Part shown: piece by piece, positions 20,085 through 31,225 of the stretch
Layout: the number at the start of each line of letters is the position of its first letter
Numbering within the stretch: the stretch's first letter is position 1
Assembly: GCA_023376005.1 (NCBI GenBank)
Contig: CM042181.1
Coordinates: forward strand, 3,136,271 to 3,200,270
Length of the DNA stretch: 64,000 bases
Origin: Doryteuthis pealeii
Taxonomy: Eukaryota > Mollusca > Cephalopoda > Myopsida > Loliginidae
Direction: 5' to 3'
Notes under the pieces: model-generated
Database searches by the model: none
Told to the model about the DNA's origin: nothing
Seen by the model: the letters and a program-made list of their open reading frames with translations, nothing else
Program-made: the position numbers and the translations under genes

Positions 20085-20367
20085 TGATAATAATAACTAA
20101 AAGATAGACAAATACTTACATCTTGCCATAGAACTAAAAAGAATGTGAAAGATGGGGGTAACACTGGCATCAATTGTTGTTGGTACCCTTAGAAATGCCC
20201 CAACGGATTGCAATAAAGTGAGGACCAAACTCCCAATTCAATAGTAATGGTTCTGAGAGTCTAACTTGGTAACCATAACACTAAGATGGGACACCTAGAA
20301 CATAAGATAGGTGTATCTCCGTTCATTGAAGAGCTGTCCTGTTATATACCCCTTAATATCGGGTAAA

Positions 20368-20426
<59 letters not shown>

Positions 20427-21699
20427 TGTGTGTGTGTGTGTGTGGAGTTCTTAAGTGGTTCTATTTCTCGACGACTACTGGCCATCTTCCTTTGGGTTGA
20501 TTTCTTCCTCTGGTCAATATGGCTTCTGTTCTGAGCTTGGTTGTCTGTGCTCATTTCTTTGTTTTTAAAAAAAGAAGCTAGACTTGAATTATTTTACAAA
20601 GACGTCTTTATTAAAAACCCGAAGCCCAAAAGGGTTTTAACCGTGCAGTGAGAAGATGGCATATTGGGAACAAGCGACACTCGCGTTTAGTCCCTCCGGC
20701 TAACCGCCAAAATTTAACTCTAGCTCAGTCCCCTGCTCACACCTTGCCTTCAGCCAACCAGAAATTAAAGGCTAGGTCAGGGAAAGGTGAATTGCTGTCA
20801 ATAACTTTTACAATGGTTAATGGTAACTTTCCATTTACAATACCATTATCTTAGTACACTGACAGTCATAATTCGTGAGCAACCCACGAATTATGTAACT
20901 ACATGTTTCCAATAATCTCCAGATTATGACTTGCTCACACGGATTAAGTGCATGATCAAAAAGAATATATGATGTTGAGCAAAAGCAAAATGGATTTGTC
21001 TTCTAATTTATGGATCTAAAATCGTGGGATTCTGACTCCTGTCAAAATTGCAGTCAGAAAGTGACCATGTCACATATTCTCTTATCAGATAATTAACATA
21101 AATATTGCTTAAAATTACTGGGACATTGGAAATTACTCTCAAACCAAACAATCTATTCCTAAAGAAATATTCAGACAAATTATTATAGAGATGACACATG
21201 CCATAAATAAATAATTTTGTTATTCGGATCTGACTTCCAATTAATAATTACACAATTTACTGTTTAAAAATAACAGAGAAAACATGGCACAATCAACTCG
21301 CATAGCCTCATAGTATAGTATAGATTCCAGGAATTGTTATATTTTTCAATCCAAAGATGGAATTAGCTCGCATCAAAAAAGAAGGATATACATATAGTTT
21401 CATCTCTCAGCTGCATAACCGTCCAATTTACCCCAACCACAAGAAACAACAACAAATAATCGACATAAACCATAAAGACAAAAGAATCAAAGAAAAAATA
21501 TCAAATAAATTCATCTCAGAATTAATAACTCCCACCAATCCCAGAAAATTCTACTCGTCCATTAAAAATGTGATTCCCTGGGGATTATTGAAGATAGCAC
21601 CTTACACTAATCCCATTTTTAAAAAAATCCCGATCACAAAGCGCCAATTGTTCTCATAAGTAACAGTACGATATTTTCAATATATTATCTACAGTAAAA
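20085..21699. other. Unassigned sequence; GA/GT microsatellite and a doubtful open frame
   Basis: (GA)n(GT)n at 20374-20444. A 100-residue frame at 21357-21659 has no recognisable domain, and its mirror at about 11750-12060 is broken, so I do not call it a gene. Confidence 0.5.
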
Positions 21700-21951
21700 A
21701 CAAGCAGTCAGCGGAGTGTCCTATTGTCAGTATCAGGCTGACAGTGAAGGAGTATGCCCTTTTCACTAGCGCTAAATCAGGAAGATTTTGTTATGTCTAC
21801 GATGGAGCACCACTCCTACTATTATCTCCCCATTTTATCACACAGATACAAGTTGTGCTACTTATGCGCTGAGTTGGCGAGGAGTCGATATAAAACGTGG
21901 AAACTTGTGGTTTCTAGGCGGATGCTCTACCAACTGAGCTAAACCGGCCTT
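21700..21951 (-). mobile_element. tRNA-derived SINE, family A
   Basis: Minus strand starts GGCCGGTTTAGCTCAGTTGG, a near-perfect A box, then GTAGAGCATCCGCC and a diverged B-box region; the body contains AGCGCTAGTGAAAAGG. Same family as 27430-27680. Confidence 0.8.
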
Positions 21952-22559
21952 CATTACTAAAATTATAGGATTTAACCGTAATTCAGCAAACGTGGCACAT
22001 TGTAGCGAGGTTTTTATTAGAGCAATATATTTAGAATGACAAGGTGTGTCAAAAAGTATCGCGATTGAAGCTGTATCTACCAAGATAGGAATGAACAATA
22101 AATGTAACTTTTTTTTCAAAAAACAAGGTGTGTCAAAAAGTACAGATTTTAAAGCTGTATTTACCAAGATAGAATTGAAGAATGAATGGAAATTTAATTT
22201 TTCAGAGTAAAAGGTGTGTCAAAAATTACCGAAAGTACCTTGCATTTAATTGAGTTCAATTTGCAACTGAATATGAAATATGATTTTGGGAGCTTTGTAT
22301 TCATGCTGAAACGTTATTGTTAAGCACCCAAACTCTTGATATAACGAAACTAACAATGAAATTCAAATTAGAATCATTCACTATTTTCTAAATAGAAGCA
22401 AATATTCCTCTACAAAGAATGCTAAGAAAACCCAAATCTTTCAACCAAACTATCTCTCTGCAAAAAATAATTATTCTGTGTCTATTTCTGTCGGCATTAA
22501 ATGATCAACTGAGATTGATCTGCTTTAAAACAAACCAAACCTAAATAGAAGCATCAATA
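21952..22559. repeat. No gene; GGTGTGTCAAAAAGTA tandem repeat
   Basis: The motif GGTGTGTCAAAAA recurs at about 22043, 22127 and 22212, spacing 84-85 bp, in a short tandem array. The remainder is unassigned. Confidence 0.6.
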
Positions 22560-23013
22560 TAATTATATATGGCCGTTGCAACGGAATTTCATAGGTTGTC
22601 TAGTGTAATAGAATCCTAGCTATACCAAATATTGTGTAAGCATCCTTCCGTCTACTAAAGACGATGACGTAGTGTCCATTTTTTTTATCTGCAACTACGT
22701 GAGTGGCTGAACAGACCAATTTTTGAATGACAGTCTCTGGAGCAGTGACTGTAAACAAACAGTGATGCTTGTTGGAGTTGCTGTTGTCTCTCCTTCCTTT
22801 TGGTTCTCTTTTCCGTGGCGGCTTCTTACCTCTCTTTTTCACTCCTTCGCGTTCCTTGTCTGACGAGGAGGCGCCAGGTCACCTCCCGTGTGTTGGTGTT
22901 AATGTGGCATGTCTTCATGTTTCTCTTACAGACATATTTAAAGCGCAGGCGTGGTCTCCCTACTGGTCGGGTGCCCTCTGCTAATTCGCCATACAGTAGG
23001 TCCTTACCAAATA
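22560..23013 (-). pseudogene. C-terminal end of a non-LTR retrotransposon ORF
   Basis: The minus strand reads L-L-Y-G-E-L-A-E-G, R-P-V-G-R-P-R-L-R-F-K and V-C-K-R (about 22890-23010). This motif is widespread at the C terminus of metazoan retrotransposon polyproteins. A basic stretch and a broken zinc-finger-like segment (C-L-F-T-V) follow, with frameshifts, then a 3' UTR. No catalytic domain remains. The exact clade cannot be fixed from this fragment. Confidence 0.6.
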
Positions 23014-23423
23014 ACATAAATGCAAATGTAATGAGCTATCCAGAATAAAATAATGATTCCTTAAGAAGTTAATGTCATAAAATATGATTTACATTATTAT
23101 TTATATATTCAGAATGTTCTGTCGGTGGGGCTTAGAATACGCTGACTGTATCTCATACAGTCAATCCCTCTTCAAAAAAGTGGGTGGCTTGGATCTGACA
23201 CCAATCTGCATCTGATGGTGAGGATTCATTTCTGGATATCTGGGAAGTGTGAAGTACCTCTCCATTGCGATTACTCATAGGTAAACTGGCAAAACAATAC
23301 AAAATCTTTAAGCGATTGAGTAGACAAAAAGCTGCTGAGAAACTTATATCTTAATATATTTTCTAAGTTTTCAAATGATTTTGAATTTTCATTTCTTTTA
23401 AAGAAAAAAAACCTTGAAAAAAT

Positions 23424-23432
<9 letters not shown>
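23014..23432. other. Unassigned AT-rich sequence
   Basis: First single-copy sequence outside P1. Nothing recognisable. Confidence 0.5.

Positions 23433-23463
<31 letters not shown>
23433..23463. repeat. (AAT)n microsatellite
   Basis: Tail of the following minus-strand fragment reads outward as (ATT)n; boundaries overlap. Confidence 0.85.
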
Positions 23464-23464
<1 letters not shown>

Positions 23465-23611
23465 TTTTTTACGTCAGCGTTAGCTGATGGTCTTTCACTA
23501 GAGTTTGAGTGAAAACAAATCTCCTTAGGTCTCCAGGACTCTCCTGAGTATTCCAGCTGATTTCAACGATGCTGTTGTCTGGATAGTCTCAATTCTTCGT
23601 CTGATTTCCAG

Positions 23612-23612
<1 letters not shown>
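23464..23612 (-). pseudogene. Restriction-like-endonuclease retrotransposon tail
   Basis: Minus strand matches the 3' end of copies A/B: the stretch before and after the stop codon (GAGTCCTGGAGACC-like) and the UTR with GACCATCAGCTAACGCTGA. No domain remains. Confidence 0.6.
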
Positions 23613-23650
<38 letters not shown>

Positions 23651-23727
23651 GTTGTTGTTGTTGTTGTTGCTGTTATTATTATTATTATTATTATTATTAG
23701 TAAGTAGTAGTAGTAGTAGTAGTAGTT
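23613..23727. repeat. (ATT)n, (GTT)n and (AGT)n microsatellites
   Basis: Three adjoining trinucleotide runs. Confidence 0.95.
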
Positions 23728-24315
23728 ACGGAGATATAGTTGTGTTATATCTAGAATATCAGCTGGGGGTTATGAACCTTAGTAGTCTATATTACCTGAT
23801 AATGGTATCAACTCATAAAATTCTTTATTACACGGCTTCAAGCATAAGAGCAGCTTTTGCTCCTAAAACCGCTCAATGGTAATTCTTTCAAAATACACGA
23901 AAGCTACGTGAAATATCTATCAAATATATTAAGGTGGCCTAAGGTGAGCTTGAGTTCATTTATATTTGGCCTGTTATCAGCTTTTTTCTGAGTTACCTGT
24001 AGGGAAGCCAAATTCTCCATTTGGATCGATAGAAACATATGAAACTGAATTTCACGAGTAATGTGATGGACAACGCCCTGTCGCATAATAATATCCATAT
24101 ATTGATTTCTAGCAAGTATTCTAACGTTTCGTAAGGGTATATAAGAAAGGTAAGATAAACTTACAAGATAATTACTATACTTCCCTATATTCAATATCTA
24201 AATATGTGGTATTTTTAGTACACAATAATGACTACAAGAATACTACCATTACTACTACTACTATTACAACTACTAATACTACTTATTATCATTATCATTA
24301 TCATATTTATTTTCG
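23728..24315. other. Unassigned; ends in ACT/ATC-rich low complexity
   Basis: No gene seen. 24230-24310 is trinucleotide-rich. Confidence 0.5.
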
Positions 24316-24585
24316 CTCCTTTGAGTTTTTCGAACTAGCGTTAGCTGATGGTCTTACTTTGGAGTCTGAGTGACAACAAGCCTCCTCAGGTCTCCAGGAC
24401 TCTTCTGAGTATTCTAGCCGATTGCAGCAATGCAGTAGTCTGGGTGGCACTGACTGCAAGTTTTTCACACCAGCGTAAGCTGATGAAATTCACTGGAGTC
24501 TGAGAGACAAGTCTCCTCAGGTGTCCAGGGTTATTCAGGGTATTCTAGCCGATCTTAATAATTCTGTTGTCTTGATGATCTGTAG
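24316..24585 (-). pseudogene. Two tandem retrotransposon tail fragments
   Basis: 24316-24455 and 24462-24585 each match the 3' UTR of copies A/B on the minus strand (GTTAGCTGATGG, TCTCCAGGACTC). They are in head-to-tail order, as if one inserted in the other's tail. Confidence 0.6.
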
Positions 24586-25244
24586 ATTGAAGCACACCAA
24601 ATCTAAAATTTCTAACTCGTTCATCAGTGTCATACCAGAAACCCACCACTGAAGGAAAATCGTTTTAGGCAGTGTGACATAAGCAGTGACGTAGTTTTCG
24701 TTAAAGACAAAAACCGGAAGCGAATCTCCATTATTAATAGATTTTGAATATTTTACACATGAATGTTCCACAAAAAAGTTGATAATTATTTATATGTAAA
24801 CTTTTTAGTCAACCTCTTGATACAGAAAAACATACTATTTCTTGTATGTAAATAATATTCTCGTAAAACTCTATACGTTAGATAATTTTGAATATATATT
24901 AAAATAAAACAAACTATATGTAAATATATAATACTGGACATGTATCTATTAAAACTTATTTAAGAAAAAAATGGGCCGTCTAAGTTTGCGTATTCAAATT
25001 TTGAGTGTATATAAGGTTGTTCTTTATTCTAAATATTGACGGTTTTGGGGTAATATGACGTAAGCAGTGACGTAGTTTCGGTGACAGACAAATTGAGACC
25101 GAATCTCCTTTATTAATGGAGATAATGTAAGATTACTAATCGATATAGTTTCAATGTCCTTTCCAGTCAGTACGTTTCGATTCCTCCTTGGATTTATAAT
25201 TCATCCCTGCTTTTACTGTTTTGCTTTTATATACGTCCAAATAC
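24586..25244. repeat. Two copies of a Helitron-like 5' end (second family)
   Basis: 24652-24741 and 25050-25122 share GCAGTGACGTAGTTT and, on the minus strand, begin TCTATTAATAATGGAGATTC or close to it, resembling the H1 start. No 3' hairpin was found. The rest is unassigned. Confidence 0.4.
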
Positions 25245-25460
25245 ATCGGACGAAGCTGTTTGCATTTCATATAGCGCTTTTTCACTTGCGAAATATATGC
25301 ATCCAGCTATTCTCCCTCTACCTATGGTTAAATAGTAGGACGGACTGGAATTTTTAAACATGGTTAAGCAATCGGTCTAGCAGAATGAAAACTCTGAATT
25401 CAAGCCTGTTAAACACCGCATAGAAAATTTACCTTGTTAAATCCTGCTTTCGGCGGAGGG
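25245..25460 (+). mobile_element. SINE family B, 5'-truncated
   Basis: Body blocks TTTGCATTTCATATAGCGC, AAACTCTGAATTCAAGCCTG and the 3' region with CCTTGTTAAATCCTG; the tRNA head is missing or degraded. Confidence 0.6.
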
Positions 25461-25509
25461 TTTATCAAATAAATGACAAAAGATTAGATCATAATATGTT
25501 GGTAAATAT

Positions 25510-25915
25510 TATTTGTATGAGTTTTTAGGATGAGGCTTGACAGTTTATATAATTTAGATTTTTCGATATGCTGTCCTCATCTTTATTGTTTCAGCCGATG
25601 TGCCCTACGGCCTTTCTTAAGTGATTCTAGTCGATCTTGTCAACATTCTTGTCGTACTCGGGAGCGTTCATGTCGTAATCGGGTGCTTTCACGAAACTTC
25701 GAACCGAACCCTTTATCTAATCCATTGACTAGATAGTTCTCATTCCGTTAACCATGACCGGGTACAAGTTTTAAGCTATGTTAAGTATCCTATATTATTT
25801 TCGCCAGTTGTCAGGATTGAACCTGCAACCTCCAAATGATTATCACTAAGACAAACGTTATGTATATAACAATGAAGATAAGGACAACAGTCCGAAAAAT
25901 CTAAATAGTACAAAT
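25510..25915. mobile_element. Old hammerhead-bearing inverted element, locus 4
   Basis: Minus-strand half at the left (ATGCTGTCCTCATCTTTATT, eroded ribozyme 25590-25625), a middle containing CATGACCGGGTACAAG and a tRNA-like segment (AGGATTGAACCTGCAACC), and a plus-strand half at the right (ATAACAATGAAGATAAGGAC). Diverged relative to loci 1-3; target duplication not identified. Confidence 0.55.
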
Positions 25916-26596
25916 AAATAGTATGTTCTTCTTTCCTGTTAGCTTCTCGGTCATGTTTAGGTATTCTTATAACTCATCGATTTATTTCATCTTATCGATA
26001 TGAAAAGTTTATTTTGGATGGAGAAGTCAGTAATGGATAGATTCGTTATTTCTATTTGTATTTTCCTTTTTAACAGATTTTCATTTAATTTTTCTTAGAT
26101 TAGTGATTCATGCGTTTTTTTCTTTAAATTTTACAACAGCCTATCACTTGTGCTAATGACATTTATTTCAGCAGTTGAGTCCATGTCATTTGCCAAGTTC
26201 ATAGCATATGACTGTCCTTACTCCTTCGTGTCTTTAAAAAAATCTTTTGAGTCAGCTTGTATTTATTTACGACACGTTTTATAATCTAAAAATTTTATTC
26301 ACGCGAATGTATTTACAGGTTTTCTGGTTCCAGTTATTTTAGATTGGGTATAATAATTTCTAACTCATTTTTTCTAGGCAGCAGTGATAAAGGATTCTAT
26401 GTATCTATTCAGGTATCCTCTGCGCAACTATTTCCATGATATTCATCACTGAATTTGATTGTATATATATCTTTATTTAATTTTTTGTGAAACATTTTCG
26501 TTTTCCATTTTTGCTTCCCTGTAGATTTCTTTCACTACATATGTGATTTTGTTTATTTCTTGTTTCGATATTTCAAACGGTTTTATGATATTTAGA
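25916..26596. other. Unassigned AT-rich sequence
   Basis: No gene or known repeat recognised. Confidence 0.5.
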
Positions 26597-26604
26597 CTGA
26601 ATTT

Positions 26605-26839
26605 GGTTATTTCCTATAACTTCAACCTAAAAAAAAGGGGAACCACTCTGATTGACTGATAAATTATTTATCTATTTATTGATCTACTAGGAAAAAAGAA
26701 GACGGGTTAGGGTTAGTGTTTAGGGTTATGATTAGGGTTTAGGGTTAGTTGTATGGAAAAGTAATGGGTAGATTAATTAACAGATAAAATTCATTCAGAG
26801 TGGTTCCCCTTTTTTAGGTTGGAGTTATAGGAAATAACC
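26605..26839. mobile_element. MITE with 8-bp target duplication and telomere-like interior
   Basis: Terminal inverted repeats of about 45 bp begin GGTTATTTCCTATAACT at both ends. A perfect 8-bp duplication CTGAATTT flanks it (26597-26604, 26840-26847), which points to hAT- or P-type transposition. The interior (26705-26755) is a run of TTAGGG variants such as GGGTTAGGGTTAG and TTTAGGGTTA. It has no coding capacity. Confidence 0.8.
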
Positions 26840-26847
26840 CTGAATTT

Positions 26848-27428
26848 TTTGTGCGTTTTTTTTTCAAATCCCATTTTTAGCTATTTAGTCCTATTTTTCT
26901 TTCCTTCTTTATACATATAGTCTGCGGTTGTCATCTCTAGGGAGATGGTATTGTGAATAGTTTTTAACTGTATTCTTTTCAGCCATTGATTTGACTCACT
27001 CTTTTGTTCTGCCTACAGAGTGTCCTATTTATCTCACTATTAATAGTGCCCGTTTATTCAAATTTCCACTTTTTAGTTTTGATTCCAGTATTTTTCTTAT
27101 GCTTCTAAGATATTTGTTTCTTATATATTCTTTCATTTTTTTTTCCGGCGTTATTGAGTCGCATTCAAGTTGTCATAAGTCATTTTATTGTTCTAATTGT
27201 TTTCTTGTTTGAGAATTCGATTCTAACTTTGGTCATGGTCACACCCTTGGGAATAACTAGTTGAACTCATTTCTTTATCTCTAACTCCATCCTAATGTCA
27301 TATCTGTAATTCCTAAATATTTTCATAAACATTTTTAGTTCATTTTCTCGAAGTATACAGTTTTAAGTTAACCATTTAAATTTGGTGGTTGCATTTTCTC
27401 TTCATTTTTGGTAAATTGGTATCTTTCA
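26848..27428. other. Unassigned AT-rich sequence
   Basis: A 73-residue frame at 26991-27212 has hydrophobic and serine-rich residues but no motif; not called. Confidence 0.5.
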
Positions 27429-27429
27429 G

Positions 27430-27680
27430 GACCGGTTTAGCTCAGTCGGTAGAGTGTTCGGCTGGGAACCGCAAGGTTCCTGGTTCGATACCAGCCCTCG
27501 CCAACTCAGCGAATGAGTAGAACAGGGATCTGTGCGGTAAAGTGAGTAGCTGATGGTAGGTGTAGCGCTCCGGCTCAGACGCTAAAAACTCCTTGGTCTA
27601 GCGCTAGTGAAAAGGGGATAGAATCGCTCACTGTCTGGCTGATGCCGACTTTAGGCCACCCCGGCGACTTTACTTACTTG
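27430..27680 (+). mobile_element. tRNA-derived SINE, family A (best copy)
   Basis: tRNA-like head with A box TTTAGCTCAGTCGGTAGAG and B box GGTTCGATACC (27482-27492), folding as a tRNA-like region of about 73 bases. A family-specific body (TAGCGCTAGTGAAAAGGGGA, GGCCACCCCGGCGACTTTA) follows. The body shows this is a SINE, not a tRNA gene. Confidence 0.85.
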
Positions 27681-27787
27681 CAAGAGACGAACAAGACATG
27701 AGTACGAACTTAGTAGTAAAATTATCCTATGTACATCTACACATGGATACATCAGTGTAGGCTGACCTGAAAAAAAAAACCTCGATA

Positions 27788-28145
27788 GGGTTGATTGAAT
27801 TTTACGGCATGTCAACCATAGGGTTATCTTATTTCGAAGGCATTTTGTTTTATTAATTCTTGTTGGGTATTCAATTTATTAAAACTCAATTCCTTTTTAA
27901 CACATTTGAAAAAAAAACTCATTTTTTATCTGTTTAACCCATAGATGGGACCCTAACAGATACTACCACTCCGGAGCTGAGTGAACCAGGAAGTAATGGC
28001 AATGAAGAGGTTCGCTACGCTCCCCCAGAGCTCTAGAATTGAAACTTCCCCACTGTATGTGATATAATGGAATGACCCATCTTCCCCGTACCCCAACAGT
28101 GGTGATGGTTCTAGCCACTATTTAAGAACACACATATTACTCTGT
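27788..28145 (+). repeat. Dispersed repeat D
   Basis: TTTTACGGCATGTCAACC module followed by GGGACCCTAACAGATACTAC and ACTCCGGAGCTGAGTG. Related copies at 35083 and 41010. Confidence 0.65.
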
Positions 28146-28892
28146 GCAGAACTCACTTGAAGTACTTAGACGACGGACCCTCCTCCTCCTAATACTCACG
28201 TGACCTTACTATATAACAATATGCAGTTTAACGTCATACCCAGGATCATATGTACTCTCTGGATTTTCACGGATTTTCTGATGATTCTGACCACTGTTTT
28301 GTTAATATCTATTAACTTAGGATATTACTGAGTCTAGTTATGAATGATAATGGTCATTTCTTGTTAGTCATCTATTTTAGTAAGCTTGTATCTCTTTGTC
28401 GTTTGGGTAGTGGCGTGCCAATATCGTGATCGGGGGAGGGGCAAGAGCTTCAAAGTTTCACCTACCCGCCTACTTTCAAATTCTACGCATTCATAATTCA
28501 TGAGTAGAGTTGTAAAATTTAGGCAAAATATTTCAATGCTACAGCAATGCAAAGCCTTTTGGGTTGAGGCAATTTGGCGACCCCTCCCCTGAAGCTGCGC
28601 CCGGAGCAGCTGACCCTCCCTGACCCCTTTTGTGTCGCTACTATGTTTGAAGAACTGGCTTTTCCATCTAATTACCTAAATCGATTTCTTATTCTTATTT
28701 GTCGTATTTTTCTTGTTAACTTTCACTTTCACTTTCACTTCTCTTGTATCAGTATATAACATTTACTGAACGGGTTATTTTCTTAGTTTTAATATGTTGT
28801 AAACATTTACTGATATTTTCGGTACTCCATTTTACTTTTTCTATCCATTTGTCTTCTACGTCAGCTTTTGTCTTCAATCAAGGCAAAACAAT
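28146..28892. other. Mostly unassigned; possible MITE at 28403-28645
   Basis: 28403-28645 has loosely matching inverted ends (TAGTGGCGTGCC and TGTCGCTACTA) and an interior of CCCCTCCC-rich sequence at both sides. No clean target duplication, so this is tentative. CTTTCA repeats at 28720-28740. Confidence 0.35.
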
Positions 28893-29110
28893 TTTTTCGA
28901 GGGTGTTTGCATTTCACATAGTTCTAATACCCTTGTGAAAGTTATGAATTCAATTATTCTTCCTTCAGCTATGAACAATTAGCAGGGTAGACTGTGCTCT
29001 CTAACCTTGGTTTGGCATCCAATCTAGGAGAAGAAAAACTGATAACTCCACTTAAGAAATTGAATTATTCAAACCTGATAACTCCGATTAAGAAATTGAC
29101 CATGTCTCGC
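28893..29110 (+). mobile_element. SINE family B, diverged
   Basis: Shares AGCAGGGTAGACTGTG, CCAATCTAGGAGAAGAAAAAC and CTTAAGAAATTGACC with the family B body; tRNA head lost. Confidence 0.5.
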
Positions 29111-29385
29111 ATACTGTTGATATGAAGGTGTTGGGTAAAATGCATATATTATTTATTTAGTTGGGTTATATTTCCTGGTTTTATGCGAATTATGTTTAAT
29201 TTATTCTTTTAGTAAATTCAATGCCTTACTGCCAATTCTCATTTGGATTGTCAACTTCTACAAATCTGATATCTCATTTTTTTTAAATTAATGAATTCTC
29301 TGACACAATGTTACTTACTTTTATCTCTATGTCTTAAAAGTTAACTTCGTATACACAGTAAAAGACGACTTACTTTTAGGTAATA

Positions 29386-29386
<1 letters not shown>
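29111..29386. other. Unassigned
   Basis: Nothing recognised. Confidence 0.5.

Positions 29387-29387
<1 letters not shown>

Positions 29388-29446
<59 letters not shown>
29388..29446. repeat. (TA)n microsatellite
   Basis: Long alternating TA at the 5' side of a SINE; another run follows at 29706-29752. Confidence 0.95.
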
Positions 29447-29449
<3 letters not shown>

Positions 29450-29701
29450 CCAGTATAGCTCAGTATGTAGAGCATCTGACTCAGAACCACAAGGTTCTCA
29501 GTTTGGTACTGGCTCCTCGCTATCAGTGCATGAGTAGCACATCTTAAATATGTTGGGTAAAGTGAAGAGCTAATGGTAGGTGTGGCACTTCACCTCAAAC
29601 GTAAAAAAATCCCTGGTCTAACACTAGTCAAAAGGGGATAGACTCTTCCGTTGTCCGGTTGATACTGACATTAGGCCACTCACTCGACTTTATTTTTTTA
29701 C

Positions 29702-29705
<4 letters not shown>
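29447..29705 (+). mobile_element. tRNA-derived SINE, family A
   Basis: A box TATAGCTCAGTATGTAGAGC, B box GTTTGGTACTGG, and body CTAACACTAGTCAAAAGGGG. It lies between two TA runs. Confidence 0.75.
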
Positions 29706-29755
<50 letters not shown>

Positions 29756-29756
29756 T

Positions 29757-29851
29757 ATATTTTGCTTGAAGGCAATTATAATGCATGTATCGCATAAAAT
29801 TCGATAATTATAGAAAATAATCTTGACAAGTTAATCCCGGCAAAGGATGGC

Positions 29852-29857
<6 letters not shown>
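29757..29857. mobile_element. Fold-back MITE fragment
   Basis: TTTTGCTTGAAGGCAATTA and AATGCATGTATCGCATAAAA match the element at 18897-19113 without its palindrome. Confidence 0.6.
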
Positions 29858-29889
<32 letters not shown>

Positions 29890-29890
<1 letters not shown>

Positions 29891-30115
29891 TCCTCTCCAT
29901 ACGGGCAGGATGTGACACAAGGTCAGTTTTTAAGCGCAGTTTAATAGATTTGAATTCAGAGTTTTCCTTCTCCTAGGCTGTTTGCTCAACCCAGGTTAAA
30001 GAGCCCAGTCTACCCTATTATTATATACCCATAGCTGGACGGAGAATAATGTTCAGAATCGCTTACTACGATGTCGCAGTGAATCAACTTAACCACTAGG
30101 CCACAAGAATTTCTC
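29890..30115 (-). mobile_element. tRNA-derived SINE, family B
   Basis: Minus-strand copy running from the (TA)n at 29858-29889; contains AAATTGACC-type and CAGAGTTTTCCTTCTCCTAG blocks in inverted form. The tRNA-like head near 30050-30115 is diverged. Confidence 0.65.
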
Positions 30116-30784
30116 ACTAGACTCAATTTTTTACTAACCTCCTGCATTGGACAAAGACACGAAACCTTCAAGAATTTTCTTAAATACAGTTATAATAATT
30201 ATAATATAATGTCGAACACTTGCATAACTTTATATGTTATAACTATATCCATACATAATCACGTGGTATAATGATTAGATTTGCAAAACCATTGTTAGTG
30301 AGTTCGGTTTACTGGGTGCCCCATACTTCTGGCCTTGTGCCGCAGCTAAGCTAAGCTTAGTAAATAACTATATTCTTATATATAATATACTCTTCTTTAT
30401 TATAACTTTCTTTTAATCTTACTTCTTTACAGACCTTTTCTTCGAAGAATTAGGAAAATCACTTTCTATATTATAGCATTAATTAATATTCAAAAAGTTT
30501 TTTTAAACCTCAGCCTGGTTTTAGTGATTTTATTTTAATTTTCTTATACACTCGTTCTACTATTCACCTGTACAATTGTATTCAACATTAATTTCTTTAT
30601 CTGTTATGTGTTTTAAAATTAGAAAATATTATACATATTTTTTGCTTTAATATTTCAACGTTTTTCTTTTTTCTTTTCATTTTTTTTTTTTTGCTCGAGT
30701 CTATTTTAACTCTATATCTCTCGAAACGATCAAAATGATCATTGATGAGATACAAATTCGAATTTTGTCGGAAAGTATTTCTTT
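30116..30784. other. SINE C fragment then unassigned AT-rich DNA
   Basis: 30262-30360 has GTGGTATAATGATTAG (A box), AGTTCGGTTTACTGG (B box) and CTTGTGCCGCAGCTAAGC. The remainder shows no gene. Confidence 0.5.
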
Positions 30785-31225
30785 TGGACTTTTCGTACTG
30801 TTGTCCTCATCTTTATTGTTATATACAGAACGTCTTCTTCAGGTGTTTCTTCTCGAACTTGGGAAACTTCTTATCGAAATCGAGAACCTTCACGGAACTT
30901 TGAACTGAAATCTTTATTCAATCTACCAAGGTAAAGTGTTCTCATTTTGCTAACCATGACCGGGTACAAATGTTAAACTATGTTAAGTATTCTATGTTAT
31001 TATCCCTCGTGGTCAGGATTGAACCTGCAACCCTCCAGATTGTTTTCCCTTAGAACTTTATTAACTCAACCTTAATATCCGTTGCGCCACGTGTCCAAGT
31101 CGAAGGATAGCGGGTACTTCGAACGAAACGTTGTGCAGATAACAATAAAGATGAGGACAACAGTCGGAAAAATCCAAATAATATAAACTATCAAGCCTCA
31201 TCTAAAAGAACACCAAGACAAAAAA
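30785..31225. mobile_element. Old hammerhead-bearing inverted element, locus 5
   Basis: Left half on the minus strand (TGTTGTCCTCATCTTTATTG, TCTTCTTCAGG, and GAACTTGGGAAACTTC from the 21-bp repeat). Right half on the plus strand (ACGAAACGTTGTGCAGATAA). A tRNA-like segment lies between them at 31012-31096, minus strand, with B box GGTTCAATCC and A box TGGCGCAACGG. Same organisation as locus 4. Confidence 0.6.

Larger units (their letters stand above)
16877..23013. repeat. Palindrome P1, right arm
   Basis: Reverse complement of 10347-16670. Homology ends near 23013 (TACAGTAGGTCC); unique sequence follows. This arm is continuous with the rest of the contig, so if P1 is a fold-back artefact this is the genuine copy. 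Confidence 0.95.

Noticed and set aside
21357..21659. A 100-residue protein gene
   Set aside because: No recognisable domain, AT-rich lysine/isoleucine-biased composition, and the mirrored copy is broken by frameshifts and stops.
26705..26755. A telomere or chromosome-fusion scar
   Set aside because: The repeats lie inside a 235-bp element with inverted ends and an 8-bp target duplication.
27430..27505. A functional tRNA gene
   Set aside because: A- and B-box regions are good, but the sequence continues into a body shared by other dispersed copies, so it is a SINE head.
28403..28645. A hAT-type MITE with TAGTGGCG ends
   Set aside because: Inverted ends match only partly and no 8-bp duplication could be placed, so it is kept only as a tentative note.
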